Assembly (NCBI GenBank): GCA_023416515.1
Contig: JAEZHP010000129.1
Coordinates: forward strand, 1-54,405
Reading direction: 5' to 3'
DNA: 54,405 nt
Source: Pseudomonadota bacterium
GTDB taxonomy: Bacteria; Pseudomonadota; Alphaproteobacteria; Sphingomonadales; Sphingomonadaceae
Part shown: in pieces, positions 7,754 through 15,295 of the stretch
Position numbering within the stretch: the stretch's first letter is position 1
How the letters are laid out: each line of letters opens with the position of its first letter
Notes under the pieces: model-generated
Database searches by the model: none
What the model was told of the DNA's origin: nothing
Seen by the model: only the letters and a program-made list of their open reading frames with translations
Translations under genes and position numbers: made by a program

Positions 7754-7984
7754 TTTGCTTGCCAGTGCTGTCCCGGAGCGGGATTCTTAAAATTTTCCTA
7801 AGTGTTGCACAAACGGCTCATCGCTCGCCGGAAACGGCCTGCCGCCTAGGCTTTCATGGTTAGCGCGGTGTCGCGCTAGCGGCGATCCTGGCGGCCGAGC
7901 CGCCCTATCCCATTCATTCCATGCAACCTCTCCTGTAGAACGGGCGTTGGGCAGCCAAGTTCGAGTTCGAAAGGAGCCAATTGT
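7754..7984. other. Intergenic leader with two adjacent hairpins
   Basis: No gene is seen. The stretch begins with an A/T-rich patch (about 7787-7815) that could hold a promoter. Two perfect palindromes follow: TAGCGCG-gtgt-CGCGCTA (7861-7878) and GGCGGC-cga-GCCGCC (7890-7904). It ends with AAAGGAG before the zinc-ribbon gene. This may be a structured 5' leader of that gene or part of a small RNA; no T-tract follows the hairpins. Confidence 0.4.
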
Positions 7985-8239
7985 ATGGCGACCAGTATCT
8001 TCGAGGCCCGCAGCGGCAGTCTTCCTTCCCGGCCTCATGAGCGGGGCTATCACGTCGTCTATCGCGACCATGAGACCAATCACTGCCCCGGCTGCGGCCG
8101 CAGCCAGTGGCTGATCGGCCGGCTGATGGCCGAGTGCGCTTTCTGTGCCACCGCCTTGCCGCTCGAGAACGGCGCTCTGATGGGCAGCCAGACCGTCCGT
8201 CACACCCGCCGCGATTTCCAGCACCCGCTCGCGGCCTGA
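7985..8239 (+). CDS. Small zinc-ribbon protein of unknown function
   Basis: This is an 84-aa protein with two CxxC knuckles, Cys34-Cys37 (NHCPGCGRS) and Cys51-Cys54 (ECAFCATAL), which should bind one zinc. An aromatic/basic stretch (GYHVVYRDHET) precedes the first knuckle. The ATG has a good AAAGGAG ribosome-binding site at 8-nt spacing. There is no signal peptide or membrane segment, so it is cytoplasmic. It looks like a conserved small sphingomonad protein, but I cannot assign a role; RNA, DNA or protein binding are all possible. Confidence 0.75.
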   Translation: MATSIFEARSGSLPSRPHERGYHVVYRDHETNHCPGCGRSQWLIGRLMAECAFCATALPLENGALMGSQTVRHTRRDFQHPLAA

Positions 8240-8335
8240 CCCATTTCCCGCCGGGGCCCTCTCCCCTCCCCAAGGGCCCCGGCGATTTCCTTCGAATTAA
8301 CCAATCGTTGAGCATGGCCGGGTTATCCGTCCTCC

Positions 8336-8764
8336 ATGGCGGGGAGCGGATCTTTGCTGTGGTACGCGGCAGGCCTGGTTGGCCTGGTCTCGCTTACGCC
8401 CGCCCTCGATAAGGCCGCACCGGCCCCGCAGAGCAGTCAGTCGGCCGCCGGCGGCTTCACCATCCTTCGTGCTCCGGACGGCCAATTCTATACCGACGTC
8501 AATATCGGCGCCGAGCGCGTCCGGATGCTCGTCGATCCCGGCGCGTCGACCGTGCTTCTGACGCCCGAGGACGCGGCTCGTCTCGGTATCGATAGCGGGG
8601 ACGGCTTCACGCCGGTGACCCTGCCGACGCTCGCGATCGGCCCGATCGGTGCCGCGAGCATCGACGCGGTGGTCGCTCCGGACCTGCCGGTCTCTCTGCT
8701 GGGCCGCTCTTTCCTCGACAAGGTCTCCGTCAGCGTCGATTCCGAACGGATGGTGCTCCGCTAG
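8336..8764 (+). CDS. Retropepsin-like protein with altered active-site motif (copy 3)
   Basis: This 142-aa protein shares the architecture of the two copies at 5.0-6.1 kb: an N-terminal hydrophobic segment (residues 5-22), a short linker, a retropepsin-like domain, SLLGRSFLDKV and a final MVLR. The expected Asp-Thr-Gly is Asp67-Pro68-Gly69 (MLVDPGASTVLLT). The Thr in this triad normally hydrogen-bonds across the dimer and is rarely replaced by Pro, so this copy may be inactive or altered. Its TAG stop shares a CTAG palindrome with the stop of the convergent cyclophilin gene. Confidence 0.8.
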   Translation: MAGSGSLLWYAAGLVGLVSLTPALDKAAPAPQSSQSAAGGFTILRAPDGQFYTDVNIGAERVRMLVDPGASTVLLTPEDAARLGIDSGDGFTPVTLPTLAIGPIGAASIDAVVAPDLPVSLLGRSFLDKVSVSVDSERMVLR

Positions 8765-9687
8765 GACTTGCGACGCACCGGCACCGGCGCGTTGCAGATG
8801 TCGACGCCCCCGGAAGGACGGTTGAAGAAGGTGCCGCCGCGGTTGGCGCGCCCTCTCACATAGTCGTTGAACGCCGCCGTGTCGGTGCGCATCGCCTCGA
8901 AGCGAGGGCGCTGCGCCGCCGGCATGTCGCTGGCGAGGCGGATGCTCCGGATCGGCACCGGAATTTCGCCGCGCTCGGTCCGGTAGAAGCCGAGGTCGCC
9001 GGTGCCGCGCGGACGCGCCGATAGAAGCGGCATTCCCTCGATGACCCGCCCGACATTGGCGATGTTGCGGTCGAGGTGCCGGGGCGCGTGACCGATCACG
9101 GCATAAAGCTCGCCGCCTGTTCCTGTATCCGGCGCGAGATCGCGGCCGACGCCGACGGTGCCGTAGCAATGCGGAAGCCAAGCGAGACCCGCCGAGCGAT
9201 CGAAGGCCACCGGCCAGCCGTCCGCATATCCGACGGTGCCGGCATAGGGATCGGGATAGGGGATCTCGAGAAGCTGAAGCCCGGCGAGCGGCCGCTCATA
9301 TTCCGCCGGCGGGCGCTGAACGGCGCCTTGCGGGAGGGGCACCTCCGCATCGCCATTGCCCCATTGGGCGACGTAATTGTCCTGGACCCGGTAGATGGTG
9401 GCGTTGTTCCACCAGCCGCCGCGGGCGAAGGCGCGCATGTTGGCGACATGGACCGGCGCAAACTGGGGCGCGAGCTCGATGACCACCCGGCCGCCGTCGC
9501 CGAGGTCCATCACCATCAAATTCTCGGGAGCGATCTCGCGCCAGTCCGAGGCGGCGCTGTTGGCAATGACCTGCGACGGCTCGGTCGCTCTGTAAACCGG
9601 CACCGGTCGCCACGACGACTGTTCCTGAGTGGAAGCAACCGAGCAGCCCGCGAGGAGCAGCACCAAAGCGGCGGCGGTGAAACGCAT
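8761..9687 (-). CDS. Peptidyl-prolyl cis-trans isomerase, cyclophilin-type lipoprotein
   Basis: This 308-aa protein begins with a lipoprotein signal (MRFTAAALVLLLAGC) whose Cys15 would be lipidated, placing it in the periplasm. The cyclophilin domain starts about residue 57 (VVIELAPQFAPVHVANMRAF) and contains YRVQDNYVAQWGNGD and YAVIGHAPRHLDRNIANVGRV, equivalent to the family's FHRV...QGGD and F.V..G. motifs. It is longer than minimal cyclophilins, with an insertion in the middle (PYPDPYAGTVGYADGW). It probably assists folding of outer-membrane or periplasmic proteins. The ATG at 9687 is chosen because the signal peptide starts there. Confidence 0.9.
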   Translation of the reverse strand: MRFTAAALVLLLAGCSVASTQEQSSWRPVPVYRATEPSQVIANSAASDWREIAPENLMVMDLGDGGRVVIELAPQFAPVHVANMRAFARGGWWNNATIYRVQDNYVAQWGNGDAEVPLPQGAVQRPPAEYERPLAGLQLLEIPYPDPYAGTVGYADGWPVAFDRSAGLAWLPHCYGTVGVGRDLAPDTGTGGELYAVIGHAPRHLDRNIANVGRVIEGMPLLSARPRGTGDLGFYRTERGEIPVPIRSIRLASDMPAAQRPRFEAMRTDTAAFNDYVRGRANRGGTFFNRPSGGVDICNAPVPVRRKS

Positions 9688-9749
9688 TTCAATCCCCTGT
9701 CGTGACTCTCCCCTTGTTCCGCGAGCGCGGTCCGAAGGCAAGCGACAGG

Positions 9750-10100
9750 CTAGCGCGGCACCTCGTCTCCGGGGTGGCGATGAGGCGGATCCACCTCGGC
9801 CGGCGGCTGCTCGGGGGCAGGGCGGATGTCGCGCCGCGCCGGAGTTGGTGCTGGAGGCGGCGGTGAGTGCGGCGGCGCAGCCGAAGGCGGTGCGGGGGTT
9901 CTGGACATGTCGGGCTGCTCCACGGCCGTCGGCGCCGGCGCTTCGACAGGAAGCGGTTCCACGCGCGCGACGTTCTCGTCTGTCGCGACGGGGGACGTTT
10001 TCTGGGCATTGTTAGCGGGCGCGGCCTCCTCGCGAACGCCGCAGCCGGCGAGAAGCGCCAGGGCAATGCTCCCGGCGATCGGGATTTCGATTCGAGTCAT
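9750..10100 (-). CDS. Proline-rich lipoprotein, unknown function
   Basis: This 116-aa protein has a signal peptide ending in a lipobox (IALALLAGC) with the Cys at about residue 20. The mature part is almost entirely Pro/Ala/Glu-rich (EAPAPTAVEQP, PSAAPPHSPPPPAPTP) with no recognisable domain, so it is likely disordered. The ATG at 10100 is chosen because it begins the signal peptide; upstream codons in the same frame lack that character. It lies between the cyclophilin and serralysin genes on the same strand, but a terminator separates it from the latter. It could be a periplasmic tether or spacer; the function is unknown. Confidence 0.65.
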   Translation of the reverse strand: MTRIEIPIAGSIALALLAGCGVREEAAPANNAQKTSPVATDENVARVEPLPVEAPAPTAVEQPDMSRTPAPPSAAPPHSPPPPAPTPARRDIRPAPEQPPAEVDPPHRHPGDEVPR

Positions 10101-10192
10101 CGCTGCGCTCCTGCTGCAGGATTTGCGAACTTTAGGATCGGGCCGGCCCCCGACCAAGCACCGTCGGGCCTGCCGATGTCGGGGGAGCGGAC

Positions 10193-10229
10193 AAAGCAAA
10201 GGCGGCCTCCGTTTCCGGAGACCGCCTTC
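10193..10229 (-). terminator. Rho-independent terminator of the serralysin gene
   Basis: Reading the minus strand, GGCGGtCTCCG-GAAA-CGGAGgCCGCC forms an 11-bp stem with one mismatch, followed by TTTGCTTTG. It starts about 23 nt after the protease stop codon. Confidence 0.8.
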
Positions 10230-10251
10230 ACCTCAGTCCGGGTCAAGCCAA

Positions 10252-12810
10252 TCAGATCACCGGGTGCGGAGTCAGATCGGCGAGAGTGACGTTGCCGGTG
10301 CCGAACAGCACGAAGGCGAAGTCCGGAATGCCGTCATTGTCGGTGTGACCGAAGATGATGGAGACCGGGCTGTTGTCGCCCTTTCCGTCGATTCCGTCGA
10401 TGTCGTAGCCGAGAGCGGCCTCCGCAGCGTTGACGTTGCCGTAGGACTTCCAGCTGACGTCGCCGGCGTTCTTGCCATCGGCCTTGCCGATGAAGTTGAA
10501 CGAGCCGTTGCCCGCCGCATCGCCGTTGAAGTCGATGTTGGAGAGGTCGATCTTGTCGCCCTCGGCCGCGTTGAAGTCGAGGATCATGTCGATCGACAGC
10601 GATCCGCGCTTCGTGGCGACCTCGGTGCTGTTCACGTCCATCACGAAGCGATCGGCGCCCGAGCCGCCGATGAAGCGGTCGATCCCGTCGAACCCGCGCA
10701 GCGTGTCGTTACCGGCGCCGCCGTCCAGGGTGTTGCCGAGGGCATTGCCGTGGATGACGTTGTCGAGCCCGTTGCCGGTGCCGTTGCGGGCGCCTCCGGT
10801 CAGGACCAGATTCTCGACATTGGCTCCGAGGACATAGTCGATCGAGGAGCGGACGGTGTCCGTACCCTGACCGGCCAGCTCGACGACGCTATCGCCGGCA
10901 TTGTCGACGATGTAGACGTCGTTGCCGAGACCGCCGGTCATCGTATCCGCGCCGGCACCGCCGTCGAGCGTGTTGCCGAGGTCATTGCCGGTGATGACGT
11001 TGTCGAGCTCGTTGCCGGTGCCCTTGAGAGCCGAGCCCGTGAGGACCAGGTTCTCGACATTGGCGCCGAGGACATAGTCCACCGAGGACTGGACGGTATC
11101 CGTGCCCTGCCCAGCGAGCTCGGTGACCCGGTCGCCGGCATTGTCGACGATGTAGACGTCGTTGCCGAGGCCGCCGGCCATCGAGTCCGCGCCGGCGCCG
11201 CCGTTGAGGACGTTGTTGAGCTCGTTGCCGGTGATGACGTTGTCGAGCTCGTTGCCGGTGCCGAGAAGGGCAGCGCCGGTGAGGACCAGGTTCTCGACAT
11301 TGGCGCCCAGCGTGTAGTCGATCGACGAGCGGACGGTGTCGTTGCCTTCACCGGCGAGCTCCGTGACGACGTCGCCGGCCTCGCCCACGATGAAGGTATC
11401 GTCGCCGATCCCGCCGAGCATCGTGTCATTACCGGTGCCGCCGTCGAGCAGATCGTTGCCCGCGCCGCCGCCGATAATGTCGTTGCCGGCCATCCCGCGA
11501 AGGATGTTGTCGACGCTGTTGCCGAGCAGCGAGTCGTTGCCGCGGCCGCCGATGGCGTTCTCGATGATCGCGCCATAGGCGATACCGACGTTGTTGGTCA
11601 GGCGGCCGACGACGGGGTTGGCGAGCAGCGCCGCCATGTTGTTGTTGTAGGTGGTCTGGCTGACCGGAGCCATGCCGAGCACGGCGCGGTTGGCGTTGAC
11701 CTGAGCAAGCGTCGGAGCGGTGTCATAGGTGACTCCGCCGATGCTGCTGAGCGAGCCCGGCGACAGATCGATGATCTGGTCGGTGGCATAGCCCGAGGCG
11801 TCGATCGTGTCGTTTCCACCGGCATCCCAGATCGCCATGATCGGCGCCGGGGTCTTGGTGAAGTCGTAGGAATCGCGGCCGGCATTGCTGTTGAAGCCGT
11901 AGACCGTGTCGCCGGTGCGGGTGGTCATGTCGGCGCCGTAGATGCGCTGGATCGCGAGGATGTCGTGGATCAGCGGGGTCGCCGCATAGACCGTGGTCGA
12001 GATGTTGAAGTCGAAGTGGCGGGTGCCGGAGATCGAGCTTCCCTCGAAATAGGACATGACCGTGTAGGCGCGGGTGTCCTGGGCATATTCGGCGTTGACC
12101 GGATAGGTGATCGAGACGCCCGGGGCGGCGTTGTAGGCGCCCGGGTGGCTGAGGCCGAGCGAGTGGCCGATCTCGTGAACCAGGGTGTGAATTCCGTAGC
12201 CGCCCTCGTCGAGCGCGAAGTTGCTCGCCTGGCTGGCGGAAATCCAAACGTCGCCGGCGATCCACTTGGCCTGCGCGTTGACGGTGTCGTTGACGAAGAT
12301 GCGGTCGAACGGAAGGCGCGAATAGGCCTGGGTGGTCGGAGCGCTGGCGAGGTTTCCGAAATTGATGTCGCCGAGGTCGGCGCTGGTCTCGCGGAAGGAG
12401 ATCGCGACGAGATCATCCCACGACTGGATCGCCTCGCGGGCGGCACCGCGCTGAGCTTCGTTGAAGGCGGCGAAGTTGAAATATTCAGCGAGGCCGAAAC
12501 CCTGGCCGTTCAGGAAGTAGACGTAGCCGTTGTTGAACAGGTCGGTCTGGCTGTTGAAGAAGCCGAAGTTGATGACGCTGTTGTCGCCGTCGCTCTGGAG
12601 CGCGTCGGTCGGCTTGTCGGTGAAGGCGGCGCCGGTGCGGTTGAGCCAGGCGGCGACCTGGTCGGCCGACAGGATCGGCTTGCCGTTGAGGGTTCCGCCG
12701 GCCTGCGGATCGATCGACGCGTCGACGCGGTCGTTCACTTCATTCTGCAGGTTGTTGCAGGCGCTGCACGCACAATTGGGCGCGTCACTATGAGCAATAA
12801 CTTCAGGCAT
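10252..12810 (-). CDS. Serralysin-type M10 metalloprotease with RTX repeats
   Basis: This 852-aa secreted protease belongs to family M10B. The zinc motif HEIGHSLGLSHPG (HExxHxxGxxH) lies at about residues 210-222, with the downstream Met-turn in AYTVMSYF. The C-terminal half holds calcium-binding RTX nonapeptides (GGAGNDLLDGGTGNDTMLGG) and about three near-identical 80-residue blocks built on LGANVENLVLTG. The end (DFAFVLFGTGNVTLADL) resembles a type I secretion signal. There is no N-terminal signal peptide. The ATG at 12810 has AGGAGGGG upstream. No type I exporter or protease inhibitor gene lies in the window, so secretion must rely on a distant system. The N-terminus has an unusual Cys cluster (NCACSACNN). 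Confidence 0.93.
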   Translation of the reverse strand: MPEVIAHSDAPNCACSACNNLQNEVNDRVDASIDPQAGGTLNGKPILSADQVAAWLNRTGAAFTDKPTDALQSDGDNSVINFGFFNSQTDLFNNGYVYFLNGQGFGLAEYFNFAAFNEAQRGAAREAIQSWDDLVAISFRETSADLGDINFGNLASAPTTQAYSRLPFDRIFVNDTVNAQAKWIAGDVWISASQASNFALDEGGYGIHTLVHEIGHSLGLSHPGAYNAAPGVSITYPVNAEYAQDTRAYTVMSYFEGSSISGTRHFDFNISTTVYAATPLIHDILAIQRIYGADMTTRTGDTVYGFNSNAGRDSYDFTKTPAPIMAIWDAGGNDTIDASGYATDQIIDLSPGSLSSIGGVTYDTAPTLAQVNANRAVLGMAPVSQTTYNNNMAALLANPVVGRLTNNVGIAYGAIIENAIGGRGNDSLLGNSVDNILRGMAGNDIIGGGAGNDLLDGGTGNDTMLGGIGDDTFIVGEAGDVVTELAGEGNDTVRSSIDYTLGANVENLVLTGAALLGTGNELDNVITGNELNNVLNGGAGADSMAGGLGNDVYIVDNAGDRVTELAGQGTDTVQSSVDYVLGANVENLVLTGSALKGTGNELDNVITGNDLGNTLDGGAGADTMTGGLGNDVYIVDNAGDSVVELAGQGTDTVRSSIDYVLGANVENLVLTGGARNGTGNGLDNVIHGNALGNTLDGGAGNDTLRGFDGIDRFIGGSGADRFVMDVNSTEVATKRGSLSIDMILDFNAAEGDKIDLSNIDFNGDAAGNGSFNFIGKADGKNAGDVSWKSYGNVNAAEAALGYDIDGIDGKGDNSPVSIIFGHTDNDGIPDFAFVLFGTGNVTLADLTPHPVI
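10730..11449. repeat. Three tandem 240-bp repeats within the protease gene
   Basis: The phrase TTCTCGACATTGG recurs at about 10811, 11051 and 11291, and TGACGTTGTCGAGC at about 10755, 10995 and 11235, both with a 240-bp period. Each unit encodes one 80-aa LGANVENLVLTG block of the M10 protease. High identity between units suggests recent duplication or gene conversion. Confidence 0.85.
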
Positions 12811-13174
12811 CAGTCCCCTCCTCAGTGGATCTATTCGATGGGTCGTGCTCCTCGCGGCGCGGGCCGCCACGGCAGGACATGGGTCAGCGCAGCCGCGAAG
12901 GCGCGCTCGATCTGGGTGAAACTGGCGGTTGCAGCGAGGCTGCCGGGGGGCGTGGATCGGGCGCGCATGGGGACAGCCCGCCCAAGGCGGCCATCAGCCA
13001 CGCAGGTATCTCCGAAAAAGAGAATCGCCCCACCCCCGAAAAAGCCCGGAAAACCGCGGCAAAAGCCATGCGGTCCGAAGCTAAGTGCTTTGGTTAGTTG
13101 GGAAAGTTCGGGCGGTCAATTATTAACGAATGGTTATTTCACGCCCGTTCCAAAAACGGGACGAGCGGTTCGTC
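12811..13174. other. Non-coding gap upstream of the protease
   Basis: No convincing gene is present in these 364 bases. The protease promoter should lie here. The part from about 13010 to 13150 is richer in A/T than its surroundings (runs of A and TTATTAACGAATGG), but I cannot place a specific promoter. The terminator of the convergently placed M13 gene occupies 13144-13160. Confidence 0.5.
13144..13160 (-). terminator. Weak terminator hairpin after the first M13 peptidase gene
   Basis: On the minus strand CCCGTT-TTTGG-AACGGG forms a 6-bp stem 15 nt after the stop codon. No strong T-tract follows, so function is uncertain. Confidence 0.45.
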
Positions 13175-15250
13175 TCACCAAATACTGACTCGCTGCTCCG
13201 CCGGAAGATAGAGGGCGTCGCCCGGCTTCACGTCGAATGCGCGGTACCAGGCGTCCATGTTGCGGACGATTCCGTTGACCCGGTAAGCGGGGGGCGCGTG
13301 CTCGTCGGTCAGCACGATCGATTGCATGAGCGTGTTGCCGATATAGCTTGCCCAGGTCTGGGCGTAGGACAGGAAGAAGCGCTGGTCGCCGGTGAGGCCG
13401 CCGATCACCGCGGGCTCGCCATGCTGGGCGACGTGGCGGCGATAGGCTTCATAGGCGATCTCTAGACCGCCGAGGTCGCCGATATTCTCGCCCATCGTCG
13501 CCTCGGCATTGACCCGGAAGCCGGGCACCGGCTCGTAGCTGGCGAACTGACGGCCGAGCTGCTCGGCGCGCTCGTGGAAGCGCTGGGCGGCGGCTGGAGT
13601 CCACCAGTCGCGAAGCCGGCCGGCGCCGTCGAAGCGGCGGCCCTGGTCGTCGAAGCCGTGGCCGAGCTCATGGCCGATCGCGGCGCCGATGCGGCCGTAA
13701 TTGACCGCGGCGTCGTAGCTCGGGTGGAACAGCGGGCGCTGAAGGATTCCGGCGGGGAAGGTGATCTGGTTGGTCAGGACATTGTAGGACGCGCCGACCG
13801 TCTGGGCGGTCATGTCCCACAGGTTGCGGTCGACCGGCTGGTGAAGCTTGGCGATCTCGCGGGCATAGTTGAACTCGCCCAGCCGCATGATGTTGCCGAC
13901 CATGTCGGAGCGATCGAGGCGGAGGCCGCTATAGTCGATCGTGCGGTCCGGGCCGCCGACCCGGGCGCCGAACGCCTCGAGCTTGGAGAGCGCCTCGCGG
14001 CGGGTCGGCTCATCCATCCAGTCGATCCGGCGCAACCGCTCGGTGAAGGCGCCGCGCAGATTGCCGATCATCTCCTCGATGACCTGCTTGCTCTGCGCGG
14101 GGAAATGGCGGGCGGTGTAGATCCGCCCGACCGCCTCGCCGAGGGCACCGTCGGCGAGCTGGACTCCGCGCCGCCAGCGCTCGTGCGGCTGGTTCATGCC
14201 GTTCAGCACCTGATTGTGGAAGGTGAAGGCGGCCTGGTCGAAGGCCGACGACATGTAGGGGGCGAAGGAATCGATGATGTGGAAGCTGAGCCACGCCTTC
14301 CAGGTGTCGAGCGGGACCTCCTGGAGGAGTCGACCCGCGGCTTGGATCGCCGTGGTCTCGCCGACGAGCAGGGTGTCGACGTCGCCCATCCGGAGCAGGC
14401 GCAGGGTGCTGGGCCAGTCGAACTGGGGAGCGAGCCGCTGAAGCTCGGCGACCGTCATCCGGTTCATGCTCTGCGACACGTCGCGGCTTCGCTCGGGCGG
14501 CCACTGAGCTTCGGCGAGGCGACGCTCGAGGCCGAAGATCGCCTCCGCCTTCGCAGGCGCGCCATCGATTCCGGCAAGCTGCAGAAGCTGGGTGACGTAG
14601 GTCCGGTAGGCGGCGCGGTAACGGTCGAACTCGGGACCTTCGCGCAGATAGTAATCGCGCGTCGGCATCAACGTGCCGCCCTGGCCGACCGCGAGGATGT
14701 GGCGCGTGGGGTTGCCGGGATCGGGGATGACGCCGATTCCGAACGGCATGTTGTAGCCGTTCTCGCTGAACGTCCTCAAAAGGTCGGCGCGGTCGCGGAT
14801 CCGCGCGATGCGGCTGAGATAGGGTCGGATCGGAGCGGCTCCGAGACGCTCGATCGTCGCGGTGTCCATGAAGCCGCGGTAGAGCTCCGAAATCTGCTGG
14901 GCGGCCGGGTCGCCGGCCGGGTTCTCGACGATCGCCCGGACCTGGCCCTCGACATCCTCGTTGAGCTGCGCCTGGATCGAGTAGGAGAATTCCTGGTCGC
15001 CCCCGGACACCCGGATGAAGCGCATCCAGCTGCCATTGGCATAGAGGTTGAAGTCGTCGCCCGGGCGGACGGCGAGGTCCCGCGCGGCAAGGTTGATGCC
15101 TGTCTCGTTGAAGCCGAGCAGCATCGCCACCGCCTGCTCGCGCGTGATCTGCGTGGGCGCAGGCGGTGCCGTCGGCGCTTCGCCGGCGAAGGACGGAGCC
15201 GCTCCGGTGAAGATAAGGGCGGCGACGAGCAGCGGGCGAAGGATCGACAC
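13175..15250 (-). CDS. M13 family metallopeptidase (neprilysin/PepO-like), copy 1
   Basis: This is a 691-aa exported zinc endopeptidase. A signal peptide (MSILRPLLVAALIFTGAAPSFAG) is followed by the M13 N-terminal domain (GINLAARDLAVRPGDDFNLYANGSW) and the catalytic domain with HELGHGFDDQGRRFD, the third ligand in ENIGDLGG, and the C-terminal WYRAFDVKPGDALYLPAEQRVSIW typical of the family. The GTG at 15250 is chosen because GGAG lies 5 nt upstream and the signal peptide starts there. A second M13 gene lies directly upstream, separated by a terminator hairpin, so the two may be independently transcribed. It probably degrades peptides in the periplasm. Confidence 0.95.
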   Translation of the reverse strand: MSILRPLLVAALIFTGAAPSFAGEAPTAPPAPTQITREQAVAMLLGFNETGINLAARDLAVRPGDDFNLYANGSWMRFIRVSGGDQEFSYSIQAQLNEDVEGQVRAIVENPAGDPAAQQISELYRGFMDTATIERLGAAPIRPYLSRIARIRDRADLLRTFSENGYNMPFGIGVIPDPGNPTRHILAVGQGGTLMPTRDYYLREGPEFDRYRAAYRTYVTQLLQLAGIDGAPAKAEAIFGLERRLAEAQWPPERSRDVSQSMNRMTVAELQRLAPQFDWPSTLRLLRMGDVDTLLVGETTAIQAAGRLLQEVPLDTWKAWLSFHIIDSFAPYMSSAFDQAAFTFHNQVLNGMNQPHERWRRGVQLADGALGEAVGRIYTARHFPAQSKQVIEEMIGNLRGAFTERLRRIDWMDEPTRREALSKLEAFGARVGGPDRTIDYSGLRLDRSDMVGNIMRLGEFNYAREIAKLHQPVDRNLWDMTAQTVGASYNVLTNQITFPAGILQRPLFHPSYDAAVNYGRIGAAIGHELGHGFDDQGRRFDGAGRLRDWWTPAAAQRFHERAEQLGRQFASYEPVPGFRVNAEATMGENIGDLGGLEIAYEAYRRHVAQHGEPAVIGGLTGDQRFFLSYAQTWASYIGNTLMQSIVLTDEHAPPAYRVNGIVRNMDAWYRAFDVKPGDALYLPAEQRVSIW

Positions 15251-15257
15251 GGGCACT

Positions 15258-15290
15258 CCAAAGAATAAGGGGCCGGTCGCCCGGCCCCTT
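15258..15290 (-). terminator. Rho-independent terminator of the second M13 peptidase gene
   Basis: AAGGGGCCGG-gcga-CCGGCCCCTT (minus strand) is a perfect 10-bp stem followed by ATTCTTT, beginning about 6 nt after the stop codon of the upstream M13 gene. Confidence 0.85.
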
Positions 15291-15295
15291 CGCAA

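Noticed and set aside
10730..11449. Regular 240-bp repeats considered as a CRISPR-like array
   Set aside because: The units are coding throughout and have no short repeat-spacer alternation; they encode RTX blocks.
12825..13097. Possible 90-aa gene in the gap upstream of the M10 protease
   Set aside because: Composition is ordinary for random GC-rich frames, with no good ribosome-binding site or recognisable feature.
9826..13188. Open frame of 1120 codons on the plus strand opposite the M10 protease
   Set aside because: It is the antisense shadow of a GC-rich gene with RTX repeats; its translation is repetitive Val/Asp/Gly text with no domain, while the minus strand has a full M10 protease.
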